A stretch of DNA of 61,990 nucleotides from Bifidobacterium myosotis. GTDB taxonomy: Bacteria; Actinomycetota; Actinomycetes; Actinomycetales; Bifidobacteriaceae. The notes beneath the pieces were generated by a model. The model searched no databases. It had not been told where the DNA came from and saw nothing but the letters and a program-made list of their open reading frames with translations. Every line of letters starts with the position of its first letter. The stretch's first letter is position 1. The DNA is taken from positions 1 to 61,990 of the forward strand of contig NZ_MWWW01000020.1 in NCBI RefSeq assembly GCF_002259745.1, written 5' to 3'. Position numbers and translations under genes: made by a program. This document shows positions 21,003 through 32,121 of the stretch, piece by piece.

Positions 21003-21029
21003 GTTGCCATTTGTTGCCAAAGTTGCATA
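21003..21029. promoter_or_regulatory. GTTGC-repeat operator upstream of the ABC importer
   Basis: Three GTTGC words, two of them GTTGCCA (starts 21003, 21013, 21022), are spaced about 9–10 bp apart, one helical turn. The arrangement GTTGCCATTTGTTGCCAAA followed by GTTGCATA is almost the same as at 26342–26368 before the GH115 gene, in the same orientation relative to the genes. The site lies about 70–97 bp upstream of the permease start. A LacI-type regulator encoded at 26410 is the likely binder. Confidence 0.65.
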
Positions 21030-21088
21030 GACGGAGCATGGCATGCGCATGCGAGGAACCATCGCCATAGGCACCACATCAATAACGA

Positions 21089-21126
21089 TTGAGGGGAAGC
21101 AACGGAAATACGCTGCTTCCCCTCAA
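21089..21126. terminator. Hairpin after trpD
   Basis: TTGAGGGGAAGCA (21089–21101) and TGCTTCCCCTCAA (21114–21126) form a perfect 13-bp stem with a 12-nt loop, 57 bp after the trpD stop. It separates trpD from the ABC operon. Confidence 0.7.
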
Positions 21127-21182
21127 CACATCCTTCCGACAGTCTCCTTATGGAAGAAGAATGCCTAACGTCCTACGACGCA

Positions 21183-22229
21183 TCACGCCTTGGACTTGGC
21201 GGTGGCCACCCACTTGTCGAGCAGGGCCTGGGCCTTGCCGGAGTCCACGGCATCCTCGGCCAGCTTGTAGGCTTCGCGGAAGCGCTCGCCCAGCGTGCCC
21301 TCGCCCACCAGATGACCGTCGGCGACGATGGCGGAGGCGGCGTTGAGCAGTGCGGTGGTGCGGGCCGGGATGTCCTTGCCGGCCACGAAATCACGGAAGG
21401 CGGCAGCGTTGACCTCGGGCTCGCCGCCCTTGAGATCGGTGACGTCGATCTTGGCGAGGCCGAGCTCCACGGTCGGGTCGAAATCGGTCTCGGTCACCTT
21501 GCCGTCGCGGATCTCCCACACGGAGACCGGGCCGGTGGGGGCGAGCTCGTCCATGCCCTCATGCGAGGTGTAGACCATGCCGGACTGGCCGTTGGCGGCG
21601 TATACGGCGGCCATAATCGGGCTCATCTCGCGCTTGGCGCAGCCGATGGCCACATGGGCGGGCTTGGCCGGGTTGGTCAGCGGGCCCAGCACGTTGAACA
21701 CGCACGGGATGCCGAGCGCGGCGCGGATCGGGCCGACGAAGCGCATGGCCGGGTGGAAGGTGCGGGCGAACGCGAAGGTGATGCCCACCTCGTCGCCGAC
21801 CTCGCCGACCGCCTCGGGCTTCAGGTCCAGCGGCAGGCCGAGCGCTTCGAGCACGTCGGCGGCACCGCACTTCGAGGAGGCTGCGCGATTGCCATGCTTG
21901 ACGATCTTCACGCCCGCGGCCGCGGCGGCCACCGAGCCCATCGTGGACAGGTTCACCGTGGCGAAGCCGTCACCACCGGTACCCACGATGTCGGTGGTCT
22001 CACCGGAGACGTTGAGCGGCACGGCGTGCGACACCATGGCTTTGGCCGCGCCGGACACCTCCTCGGCCGTCAGCCCCAGCTGCTGCTGGAGGGCGAGCGT
22101 GGCGCCCACGGCGGCGGGATTGGCGTTGCCCTTCATCAGATCATCGACGAACCATTCGGATTCCTCGGCGCTCAGGTGGTCTCCCCCGACCAGCTTGGTG
22201 AGAATCGACTTCCATGTGATCTCGGCCAT
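21183..22229 (-). CDS. trpD: Anthranilate phosphoribosyltransferase
   Basis: 348 residues. The PRPP-binding GTGGD motif is at 83–87 (IVGTGGDGFATVNLST) and the anthranilate-site block VKHGNRAASSKCGAADVLEALG (two halves: VKHGNRAASSKCG and AADVLEALG) follows. The enzyme transfers phosphoribose from PRPP to anthranilate, the second step of tryptophan synthesis from chorismate. The start at 22229 has an AGGAGGAAC site. No other trp gene is adjacent, and no Trp-rich leader peptide or attenuator is evident upstream. It sits between the two halves of a carbohydrate locus, with hairpin terminators on both sides. Confidence 0.95.
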   Translation of the reverse strand: MAEITWKSILTKLVGGDHLSAEESEWFVDDLMKGNANPAAVGATLALQQQLGLTAEEVSGAAKAMVSHAVPLNVSGETTDIVGTGGDGFATVNLSTMGSVAAAAAGVKIVKHGNRAASSKCGAADVLEALGLPLDLKPEAVGEVGDEVGITFAFARTFHPAMRFVGPIRAALGIPCVFNVLGPLTNPAKPAHVAIGCAKREMSPIMAAVYAANGQSGMVYTSHEGMDELAPTGPVSVWEIRDGKVTETDFDPTVELGLAKIDVTDLKGGEPEVNAAAFRDFVAGKDIPARTTALLNAASAIVADGHLVGEGTLGERFREAYKLAEDAVDSGKAQALLDKWVATAKSKA

Positions 22230-22333
22230 TGTTCCTCCTTGGCGCACTCGCGCCCGATAATCAGTGACGCGGCCAATTGTAATGGCCATATATTGCGTCT
22301 CCGACATGTTCTTTCATATTGCAGAACGCGAAA

Positions 22334-22358
22334 GGCTCCCCGCTTAATGCGGGGAGCC
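22334..22358 (-). terminator. Rho-independent terminator of the symporter gene
   Basis: GGCTCCCCGC (22334–22343) and GCGGGGAGCC (22349–22358) form a perfect 10-bp stem with a 5-nt loop. On the minus strand it is followed by TTTCG. It lies between the symporter and trpD. Confidence 0.7.
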
Positions 22359-22423
22359 AATCACTCATTAGCCATCTGCAACCGGCTGGTTAGCAATAGC
22401 AGTCGCTAGTCAGACTCACCGCA

Positions 22424-23989
22424 TCACTCGGCGGTCTGCGGCCAGCACTTCTCGTACTTGACACCGGTGAGCTGCTCGACGACCTTCTTGGTCTCGGGAT
22501 CGACGTCGGCCTTCTTGCCACCGTTCTGGAGACGGTCAATCTCCTTCAAAAGCACCGCATCGGTCTTCTTGTCCAGCTTCAACGTAAACGAGATGATCCA
22601 TGCAATCGCGAGACCCGCGATGATCCACCACACCAGCACCGTGCCGATCGCGTTGACCGCCTGGTCAGGCTGCGGCTTGCCCGCCTTGAACGCGTCCTCC
22701 ACGAACCCGTTCGCACCCAGGAACCAGCCCCATGCCATCGCGGACAGTCCGGCCGTGATCTTACGAGCGAACTGCTGGAAGCCGATGTACAGGCCACCAC
22801 GGTTCTCGCCGGCCATGATCATGTCCACATCCGGGATGAACGGGAATACGTTCCACGGGATGAACCAAGTCATGGCGCGGAAAATCAGCCACCAGACCAT
22901 CACCACGTACAGCATGGCGTTCCATGCGGACGTTTCGTTCTGAGCGGCGGTCTGCCACAGACCCCACAGGCCCAGCAGACCGATGATTGCGCCCGCGAAG
23001 TTCAGGGAGAACATCTTGCGTGGGCCGAGCTTGGCGAAGAGCCAGCCGAAGACGGGCTTGAGGGGCTCGCCGATCAGGGCCATGCCCAGCAGGGCGGAAC
23101 CAAACGCGACCGGCTTGTTGAGGTTGTACAGCACGAAGAACAGCCACACCTGGCCGAAGATGTCGAGGAACGACTGGCCCAGCAGATAGATCAGGATATG
23201 CTTGCGGAACGTCTTGTTGCGCAGCGTGGAGAAGTAGCCGACGAAGATGTCGCCCACACCCTTGAGCCACTTGCCAAAGTCGAACGCCTCCTTCTTCTGG
23301 GCTTCGATCGCGACCTCGTCAAAACCTGCCTCCTCTGGGGTCAGCTCCCATGTGGACTTGTACGCGATGAACACGCACACCGCGAACAGCGCGATGAAGC
23401 AGCCCATGGAAATCGTGTAAGACGAGCTCTGCTTGTCGCCGAGGGCCTTGAGGAAGGCTGCCATACCGAGCGGCACCACCGCAGTGGAGATGCCGGAGAA
23501 CAGCATACGCGTCGTCGACAGCATGGTACGACCGTTAAAATCGGTGGTCATCTCATTCGGGAGCACCGAGTACGGGGTCATGATCAGCTGGTTGGCGATG
23601 ATCCACAGCGCGTACACCACGAAGTAGGCCCAGAATGGCATGCCCGGCACGAACATGAGAATGGTGACCAGCAACAGCGGCACACCGAGGAGGATCAGGA
23701 AACGACGACGGCCAAACTTGCGGCCGATCTTGTACTTGTACAGGCTATCGGACAATGTGCCGAACACCAGGGCGGAGAACGCGGCGAGCATCGTCGCGAT
23801 ACCGACGATGGAACCTGCCTGCGCGACCTTGAGACCGGCGAACGTGGTCCAGAACAACGTCAGGTAGGTAGCGATCTGGCCGAAGCCGCCGCCATAGAAG
23901 TCACCGAACGCATAACCAACCGCGTTCAGCAGCGTGATTTTGCGTCCCTTAGGCGCGCTAGCCTGAGAGGTGGTTGCCTGCTGTGTCAT
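22424..23989 (-). CDS. GPH-family sugar:cation symporter (MelB/XylP-like MFS)
   Basis: 521 residues with about 12 transmembrane helices. The N-terminal block AVGYAFGDFYGGGFGQIATYLTLF and the GRRRFLILLGVPLLL loop fit the glycoside–pentoside–hexuronide:cation symporter family. The start at 23989 has GGAAAGGAT 7–8 nt upstream. The gene follows the GH115 alpha-glucuronidase on the same strand with a hairpin repeat between, so the transported sugar may be a glucuronide, aldouronic acid or xylo-oligosaccharide (inference). The C-terminal tail is charged and Lys-rich. Confidence 0.85.
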   Translation of the reverse strand: MTQQATTSQASAPKGRKITLLNAVGYAFGDFYGGGFGQIATYLTLFWTTFAGLKVAQAGSIVGIATMLAAFSALVFGTLSDSLYKYKIGRKFGRRRFLILLGVPLLLVTILMFVPGMPFWAYFVVYALWIIANQLIMTPYSVLPNEMTTDFNGRTMLSTTRMLFSGISTAVVPLGMAAFLKALGDKQSSSYTISMGCFIALFAVCVFIAYKSTWELTPEEAGFDEVAIEAQKKEAFDFGKWLKGVGDIFVGYFSTLRNKTFRKHILIYLLGQSFLDIFGQVWLFFVLYNLNKPVAFGSALLGMALIGEPLKPVFGWLFAKLGPRKMFSLNFAGAIIGLLGLWGLWQTAAQNETSAWNAMLYVVMVWWLIFRAMTWFIPWNVFPFIPDVDMIMAGENRGGLYIGFQQFARKITAGLSAMAWGWFLGANGFVEDAFKAGKPQPDQAVNAIGTVLVWWIIAGLAIAWIISFTLKLDKKTDAVLLKEIDRLQNGGKKADVDPETKKVVEQLTGVKYEKCWPQTAE

Positions 23990-24095
23990 TGCAGCATCCT
24001 TTCCATTCCTGTATGCGGGAGGCACCCCGCTACAGGTTTTTTCTTTTTCTCGCAGGATTCAGGAGGCACCCTGAAATCCGCGAATTCTCTTCTCT

Positions 24096-24215
24096 GGCTC
24101 CCTCTGATGAGGGAGCTGTCGAACACAGTGAGACCGGGGGAGGGAACTCGAAGGTATTTTCGTCTGGGTCTCTCCCCCACCCGCTCCGCGGGAGGCTTCC
24201 TCGTCAGAGGGAGCC
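24096..24215. repeat. GGCTCCCTCTGATGAGG inverted-repeat element
   Basis: GGCTCCCTCTGATGAGG (24096–24112) and CCTCGTCAGAGGGAGCC (24199–24215) are inverted repeats with one mismatch. The interior holds GTCTCTCCCCC and GGGGGAGGG words. It lies between the GH115 gene and the symporter gene and may partly terminate the former. Confidence 0.68.
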
Positions 24216-24223
24216 AATAACAG

Positions 24224-26239
24224 CTACTTCTGCCACTTGGCCTTCATGGCCTTGAAGATCTCGCGGTCGGTAGGGTGGTTCTCCATGTTCATGATCACGA
24301 ACACGTCCTTTTCCCACTCGGGGTAGCAGAAATCGCGCAGCCACTGGAAGTAGTGCGGACCGTCGCCCACGCAGCGCAGGTAGCCCATGAGCTGTTCGGC
24401 GACCCATGCGGACTGCTTGATGTCCGTGAGGCAGTCGTTACGCCAGAAGCCGGCCCACTTGCCGTGTTCGCGGTCGCGCATCGCACGATCGCCCGCGGTG
24501 AACTCCTCGGCGGCCAGACCCGCGTCGTAGAAGGCGTGCCGCCAGTCCTCGTCGTAGCCGGCAAGCAGGGCGTCGCACACATGCACGGACGCGGCCACGG
24601 AGTGCTCATAGATGCCGGCCTCGACGCCGATGGAGTCGCGGATGAGCTCGGCGGCTTCCTCCTCACCGCGCAACTCGGCGGAGATGGCGGCCAACTCGAC
24701 CTTGTCGGCGAGGTCGGCGTAACGCTTGACGGCCGGCTCGATCAGGTCGCGGTAGAACGTGATCTGTTCCTTGAGTGTGTCGGCCTCGTGCATCCAGCGA
24801 AGGTCCTGCGCCGGGGCGTTGCGGTCCTTGAGCCACTGGGTGATGAGCATGCGCGGCACATGGTTGAAGTACTGCTCGCCGGCGTGGTCGTCCCAGTTCG
24901 GGCCGTACTGCACGGCCGACTTCCAGTATTCCTCGTACAGGTCGAACACGGCGTCCACGTTGTCCTCGCCGTAGTAGTCGGCGATGTAGCGCTTGGCGAC
25001 CTGCTCGAAGTCGATTTTGCCGTCGCGCCAGATCGCAGCAATGAAGTTGAGGAAGTAGACGTGGGGCTTGATGTTGGATGCGTTGACGATCCACACGTCA
25101 GCGCCGCCGTGCTCAATCACCTGTTCAAGCTCGCCGGCCACCAGACGCGGGTCGTTGGTGATGTCGGTGGTGTGGTTGGCGGCCTGCAGGTCGTAGAAGC
25201 TGGCGTGGTAGTAGATGCCGTTGTCGCCGTCGTTCGTCGGCATGGCGGGCACACGCGGGTTGTTGTTCTCCTGACGGCGGGAGACCATGCGGCCGAATCC
25301 GTTGTCGGCCCAGATCTTGGCCACCTGCTTGGGGTAGGTCAGCACGCCCGCGCGGTAGAGCTCCATGGCCTCGCCGTACAGGTAGATGCAGCACTGGGCG
25401 CCGGGGTCAGCCTCCTGCACCATGTCGTACTGCTTCTGGATGATGTCGGAGAGCAGCTTGCCGCGCGCCTCATCGGTGGCGTAACGAGGGTCGAAGTTCC
25501 AGAACGGCTGGTCGCCTTGGCCGCGGAAGCCGAGCGTCCATACGGTGCGCTTGCCCTTCTGGGCCTCGATGGCCTCACGCCACAGCGCCTCGAAGCGCGG
25601 CTCCTCCTCGGGCCACTTGGGCTGCACGCCCGGGTAAGCGGCGGCGAACATGCGCGCGCCGAGCGGGCAGGCGTGATGTTGGTTGATGTAGAAGCCCATG
25701 TCCTGCGCGAGCTTCAGGTGCGGTTCGCCACGCTGGCCGGAGCCGGGAATCACCATGTTGCCGCCCAGACGGTAGACGGTTTCGAAGGCGAGACGCCAGG
25801 TCTTGTCGAGGTCGTTGTCGACCTTCCAGTCCTCGAGCAGCACCTCATCGTTGATGAAGAAGCCCTTGTACTTGACAGCCGTGGGCTTGGATGCGAGCGC
25901 GAAGTCGTCGGCCAACTCGATGCTCGGTACCGGCTCAAACCGCTGATCGTTCCAGAACCAGAAGTCCTTGACGCCGAGGACCTCGCGGCTGACGGCGTAC
26001 AGGCCGTAGATGAAACCGAAGTCGTCGCCCGCATGAATCTCGAGATTGTCATCGGCGACGCGCACCTCCCAGGTCTCGGGGTTATGCGTACCCTCGACGA
26101 GCACGATGTCCGCGCCGGGCTGGTCGGACGGCGAAATCGTGGCCTTCAGGTCACGCTCGATGTCCTCGACCGCGAACGCCACGGCCTTGGACGGCGTCGC
26201 CCCCGTCACCTTGGACGCGGATGTGATGGAAATAGACAT
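24224..26239 (-). CDS. GH115 alpha-glucuronidase, intracellular
   Basis: 671 residues. The N-terminal part (FAVEDIERDLKATI, GFIYGLYAVSREVLGVKDFWFW) and the central block (NDGDNGIYYHASFYD, WIVNASNIKPHVYFLNF) match glycoside hydrolase family 115, which removes alpha-linked glucuronic or 4-O-methyl-glucuronic acid from xylan-type chains. No signal peptide is seen, so it acts inside the cell on imported oligosaccharides. It is shorter than the 800–1000 residues of many GH115 enzymes, suggesting loss of a C-terminal accessory domain. I start it at 26239, with GGAGG 5 nt upstream. It is divergent from the LacI–SBP regulator and preceded by a GTTGC operator array. Confidence 0.85.
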   Translation of the reverse strand: MSISITSASKVTGATPSKAVAFAVEDIERDLKATISPSDQPGADIVLVEGTHNPETWEVRVADDNLEIHAGDDFGFIYGLYAVSREVLGVKDFWFWNDQRFEPVPSIELADDFALASKPTAVKYKGFFINDEVLLEDWKVDNDLDKTWRLAFETVYRLGGNMVIPGSGQRGEPHLKLAQDMGFYINQHHACPLGARMFAAAYPGVQPKWPEEEPRFEALWREAIEAQKGKRTVWTLGFRGQGDQPFWNFDPRYATDEARGKLLSDIIQKQYDMVQEADPGAQCCIYLYGEAMELYRAGVLTYPKQVAKIWADNGFGRMVSRRQENNNPRVPAMPTNDGDNGIYYHASFYDLQAANHTTDITNDPRLVAGELEQVIEHGGADVWIVNASNIKPHVYFLNFIAAIWRDGKIDFEQVAKRYIADYYGEDNVDAVFDLYEEYWKSAVQYGPNWDDHAGEQYFNHVPRMLITQWLKDRNAPAQDLRWMHEADTLKEQITFYRDLIEPAVKRYADLADKVELAAISAELRGEEEAAELIRDSIGVEAGIYEHSVAASVHVCDALLAGYDEDWRHAFYDAGLAAEEFTAGDRAMRDREHGKWAGFWRNDCLTDIKQSAWVAEQLMGYLRCVGDGPHYFQWLRDFCYPEWEKDVFVIMNMENHPTDREIFKAMKAKWQK

Positions 26240-26341
26240 GGTTCCTCCAAGTGAACTTGTCTGTTGCTTTCGTACGTTCCGGTGCGCTTCCACGCGCCCG
26301 AACCGCTGACAGGAACCATAATCGTTCATCATGGAACACAC

Positions 26342-26381
26342 GTTGCGATTGTTGCCAAAGGTTGCCATAATGTTGCGCAAC
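26342..26381. promoter_or_regulatory. GTTGC-repeat operator between GH115 gene and its regulator
   Basis: GTTGC words start at 26342, 26351, 26361 and 26372. The first three (GTTGCGATTGTTGCCAAA then GTTGCCATA) repeat the array found before the ABC importer at 21003–21029. The last is part of a perfect palindrome GTTGCGCAAC (26372–26381), CG-centred as LacI operators usually are. It lies 103 bp from the GH115 start and 29 bp from the regulator start, so autoregulation is likely. Confidence 0.7.
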
Positions 26382-26409
26382 GTCTTCGACAAGAGCGGGG
26401 AGACAGCAT

Positions 26410-28668
26410 ATGGGCAAGGGCAAAACCACCATCTATGACATCGCGCGCGAGGCCGGAGTTAGCCCGTCCACCGTCTCGCGGGCGCTCAGTCAGCCGGGAC
26501 GAATCTCGGCGAAAACCGAATTCCGCATTCGCCGAGTGGCCGAGCAACTCGGCTACCTCACACCGGACACCGCCGACGACGGCGACACTCCCCTGCCGGC
26601 CACCGGCATGATGGCGGCCATCGTGCCCACGCTGGCCAATCCCCTGTACGCCACCACGGTCAATGCCCTGCAGGAGCATCTGGAGTCAAAGGGCTACGGC
26701 CTGATCACCCTGGACACCAATGAGAAACCTGCCGTCGAGCGCAAGGCCATGTCCTATGTGATGCGCAACGTGGATGGCGTCGCGCTCATCTCCTCACGTC
26801 TGAGCGAACCGGATATCCGTCGCATCACACTGGTCAAGCCGGTCGTGCTCATCAACCGCACTATTCCGGGATTGGCGAGTGTGACCGTGGATGTGGCCGG
26901 TGCCATCGACGACGCGGTGCACGCGCTGAAATCCTCCGGTCATTCGTCGATCACCTATCTCGCCGGTCCCGTGAGCTCATGGTCGAACGAATACCGTCGA
27001 CGTTGCATACGCGCCTCCGCGTTCCGTTACGATATGACCTACCGCGTGGTGAGGGAATGCGAACCAAACCTCTCCGGCGGAGCGAAAGCCGTAGAGCAAT
27101 ATCTTATCCGCCCCACGGATGCGGTGTTCGCGTTCAACGATTCGCTCGCCGCAGGTTTCATGACAGCTGCGAGGCGTCAAGGCCTGCGTATCCCGGAAGA
27201 TGTCTCAGTCATCGGATTCGATGACATCGAAATGGCCGCGCTGCTCACGCCCTCCTTGAACACCATAAACATGCGAAGTGCCACCATCGCAGCCGAGGCT
27301 GCAAACGCCTTGGTGAACGCGACACGCACTGGCTCATCCCGACCTGAACCGATTGCGCTCGAAGCGCGGTATATATCGCGCGATTCGGTGAACCAGCACA
27401 AGCGTTCCACGATGAAGCTCGGCCCGTACGCCGAGCTCACACGTTCCAGCGACACCATTGTGCTCACCCTGCTGTCCAACGCCTTCAACGAAACGATGCC
27501 TCGCATCAACGAGTTCATGCGCATTCATCCGCATATCGTCATCGACCCGATCGAGGGCCGCACCCAGGAAAACACGCTCTCCCTGTACTGGGAGCGAATC
27601 ATCAATCGCCGTCCCGTACCTGATATGGTCAATGTGGAGCGCACCGCCCTGCCACAACTGGCGGCATCCGGTGCCCTGCTCGATTTGACCGCCTTCGCCG
27701 GCGAGGAGCTGGAACGCGAGGTAGCTCCCCAAGTGGACCCCGCGTCGTGGCGTTCGGCTCACTATGCCAGCAAACTGTATGGTATCCCCGGCGACCAATC
27801 GCAGACGGCGATGTTCTACCGCGAAGACCTGCTGAAGCATTACGGACTTGCCGTGCCGCACACATGGGACGAGTTCTACGACGAAGGCGTGGCCTTGCAC
27901 GCGCGCAATCCCAACCGGTACATGGGAATCCTCGACACCACCGATGTGCAGCATTACCTCTCGTTCTTCCGCATGGCCGGCGCCAAGCCGTGGGTGGTGG
28001 AGGATGACACCGCGATTCGCTTCCAGATGACCGACGACCGCGTACGGTTCGTGGCCAAGTTCCTGCAGCAATGTCTGGACGACGGCGTGCTCAAGGCCGA
28101 ACCGCTGTGGGACAACCGCTATATGCTGCCCACATCCGGCACCTATCTGACCATGACCTACGCGAACTGGATCGGCAAGATCCTCGCCGCATCCTATCCG
28201 GCCGACAAGGGTCTGTGGAAGGTGGCGCTGCCGCCCGGATTCGTGGACCCCAGCCAGATCATGACCGCGGAGATCGGCGGTTCGACGATGGCGATCAGCG
28301 CGAAGCTGCCGCCGGTCCGCCAGCGGGCGGCGCTGACGTTCATCCGCTGGTTCCAGCTCGACCCGGCCTCGGTGGAACTGCGGGCACCGGGCGGCGTGTC
28401 CGCAGCCGCCGGCTATGTGGAGGACCTGACACGCCGCGGCACGCGCGACCCGTATTTCGACCAGCCCATCTACGACGTGTACGCCAAATCGGCGGCGCGC
28501 GTGAACCGTGATTGGGACAACCTGCCGTTCTACAGCCAGCTGGATGCGGAGTTCACCCGTCTCATCGTGCCCGCGCTGCGTCCCGGCGGCCGCAGCGATG
28601 ACCGCTTGGACGAGTGGGAGCGCCGCCTCAAGCTCTACGCCACCTCGCAGGGCTTCACCGTGAAATGA
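26410..28668 (+). CDS. LacI regulator fused to an ABC-type solute-binding domain
   Basis: 752 residues in one uninterrupted frame. Residues 1–55 are a LacI helix-turn-helix (TTIYDIAREAGVSPSTVSRA). Residues about 60–330 are the LacI effector-binding core (NTNEKP, DDAVHALKSSGHSSITYLAGP, FNDSLAAGFMTAARRQGLRIP, GFDDIEMAALLTPSLNTI). From about 345 to the end follows a family 1 extracellular solute-binding domain (IVLTLLSNAFNETMPRINEF, AMFYREDLLKHYGLAVPHTWDEFY, IRWFQLDPASVELRAPGG) without signal peptide or lipobox. A normal LacI protein ends near 335, so a whole binding protein is appended. It should be cytoplasmic, perhaps sensing two ligands. It is divergent from the GH115 gene; GGGGAG precedes the ATG. 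Confidence 0.88.
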   Translation: MGKGKTTIYDIAREAGVSPSTVSRALSQPGRISAKTEFRIRRVAEQLGYLTPDTADDGDTPLPATGMMAAIVPTLANPLYATTVNALQEHLESKGYGLITLDTNEKPAVERKAMSYVMRNVDGVALISSRLSEPDIRRITLVKPVVLINRTIPGLASVTVDVAGAIDDAVHALKSSGHSSITYLAGPVSSWSNEYRRRCIRASAFRYDMTYRVVRECEPNLSGGAKAVEQYLIRPTDAVFAFNDSLAAGFMTAARRQGLRIPEDVSVIGFDDIEMAALLTPSLNTINMRSATIAAEAANALVNATRTGSSRPEPIALEARYISRDSVNQHKRSTMKLGPYAELTRSSDTIVLTLLSNAFNETMPRINEFMRIHPHIVIDPIEGRTQENTLSLYWERIINRRPVPDMVNVERTALPQLAASGALLDLTAFAGEELEREVAPQVDPASWRSAHYASKLYGIPGDQSQTAMFYREDLLKHYGLAVPHTWDEFYDEGVALHARNPNRYMGILDTTDVQHYLSFFRMAGAKPWVVEDDTAIRFQMTDDRVRFVAKFLQQCLDDGVLKAEPLWDNRYMLPTSGTYLTMTYANWIGKILAASYPADKGLWKVALPPGFVDPSQIMTAEIGGSTMAISAKLPPVRQRAALTFIRWFQLDPASVELRAPGGVSAAAGYVEDLTRRGTRDPYFDQPIYDVYAKSAARVNRDWDNLPFYSQLDAEFTRLIVPALRPGGRSDDRLDEWERRLKLYATSQGFTVK

Positions 28669-28741
28669 ACGGCATTATGCACATAACCGCCGACGACGAC
28701 GATGCTACGCATGGGGTTACGCCACTGCGCCGTGCCACATG

Positions 28742-28868
28742 CCCCATGTTGTAGGGATTTTCACATGGTGTAGGGAACGGGTTTTGCGATTTCGCGGAAT
28801 TCCGCCTTTTTATGTCCCTACATCATGGGCAATTCCCTACATCATGGGATTTTCCCTACACCATGGGG
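28742..28868. repeat. Five copies of a CCCATGNTGTAGGGA word in opposed orientations
   Basis: The word occurs forward at 28742–28757 and 28765–28776 and reversed at 28815–28829, 28834–28848 and 28853–28868. The outermost copies are 16-bp inverted repeats with one mismatch. The gap of 323 bp lies between the convergent regulator and secA and contains no visible gene. Confidence 0.7.
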
Positions 28869-28924
28869 CATGTGATGGGCATGTGTCAAGGAGCACACGA
28901 GAAGCACACGAAGACAGCAACGCA

Positions 28925-28955
28925 AAGGGGTCTCTCCTCGGTGGAGAGACCCCTT
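28925..28955 (-). terminator. Terminator of secA
   Basis: AAGGGGTCTCTCC (28925–28937) and GGAGAGACCCCTT (28943–28955) form a perfect 13-bp stem with a 5-nt loop, 36 bp after the secA stop. It ends in TT on the minus strand. Confidence 0.75.
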
Positions 28956-28991
28956 CAATCATCGATGCAGTGCGACGCTAGCGAACGATCA

Positions 28992-31931
<2,940 letters not shown>

Positions 31932-32028
31932 TGGGTTTCTCCCTTGATTGGTTACGGTGGTTCCGGGTATTACCTTACCGTCCCGCGTCACCAGCGGTCA
32001 TCTTTTTCGACCATTTTACGAAAAAAAT

Positions 32029-32057
32029 GGACCGCCTCCCTTGCCGGGAAGCGATCC
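32029..32057 (-). terminator. Rho-independent terminator of hpf
   Basis: On the minus strand GGATCGCTTCCC and GGGAGGCGGTCC (32057–32029) pair with two to three mismatches or G·U pairs around a 5-nt loop and are followed by ATTTTTTT (32028–32021). It lies 65 bp after the hpf stop and before secA. Confidence 0.75.
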
Positions 32058-32121
32058 ATCATCGTGTCATGCGATTGACTTCATACAATCGACCGGTCGG
32101 CCGACAGACCAGTCAGTCCTT

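Noticed and set aside
22230..22423. Tryptophan attenuator or leader peptide before trpD
   Set aside because: No short frame with adjacent Trp codons is visible; the hairpin there fits the end of the symporter gene.
24275..26254. Plus-strand frame of about 659 codons
   Set aside because: Antisense to the GH115 gene; no recognisable domain.
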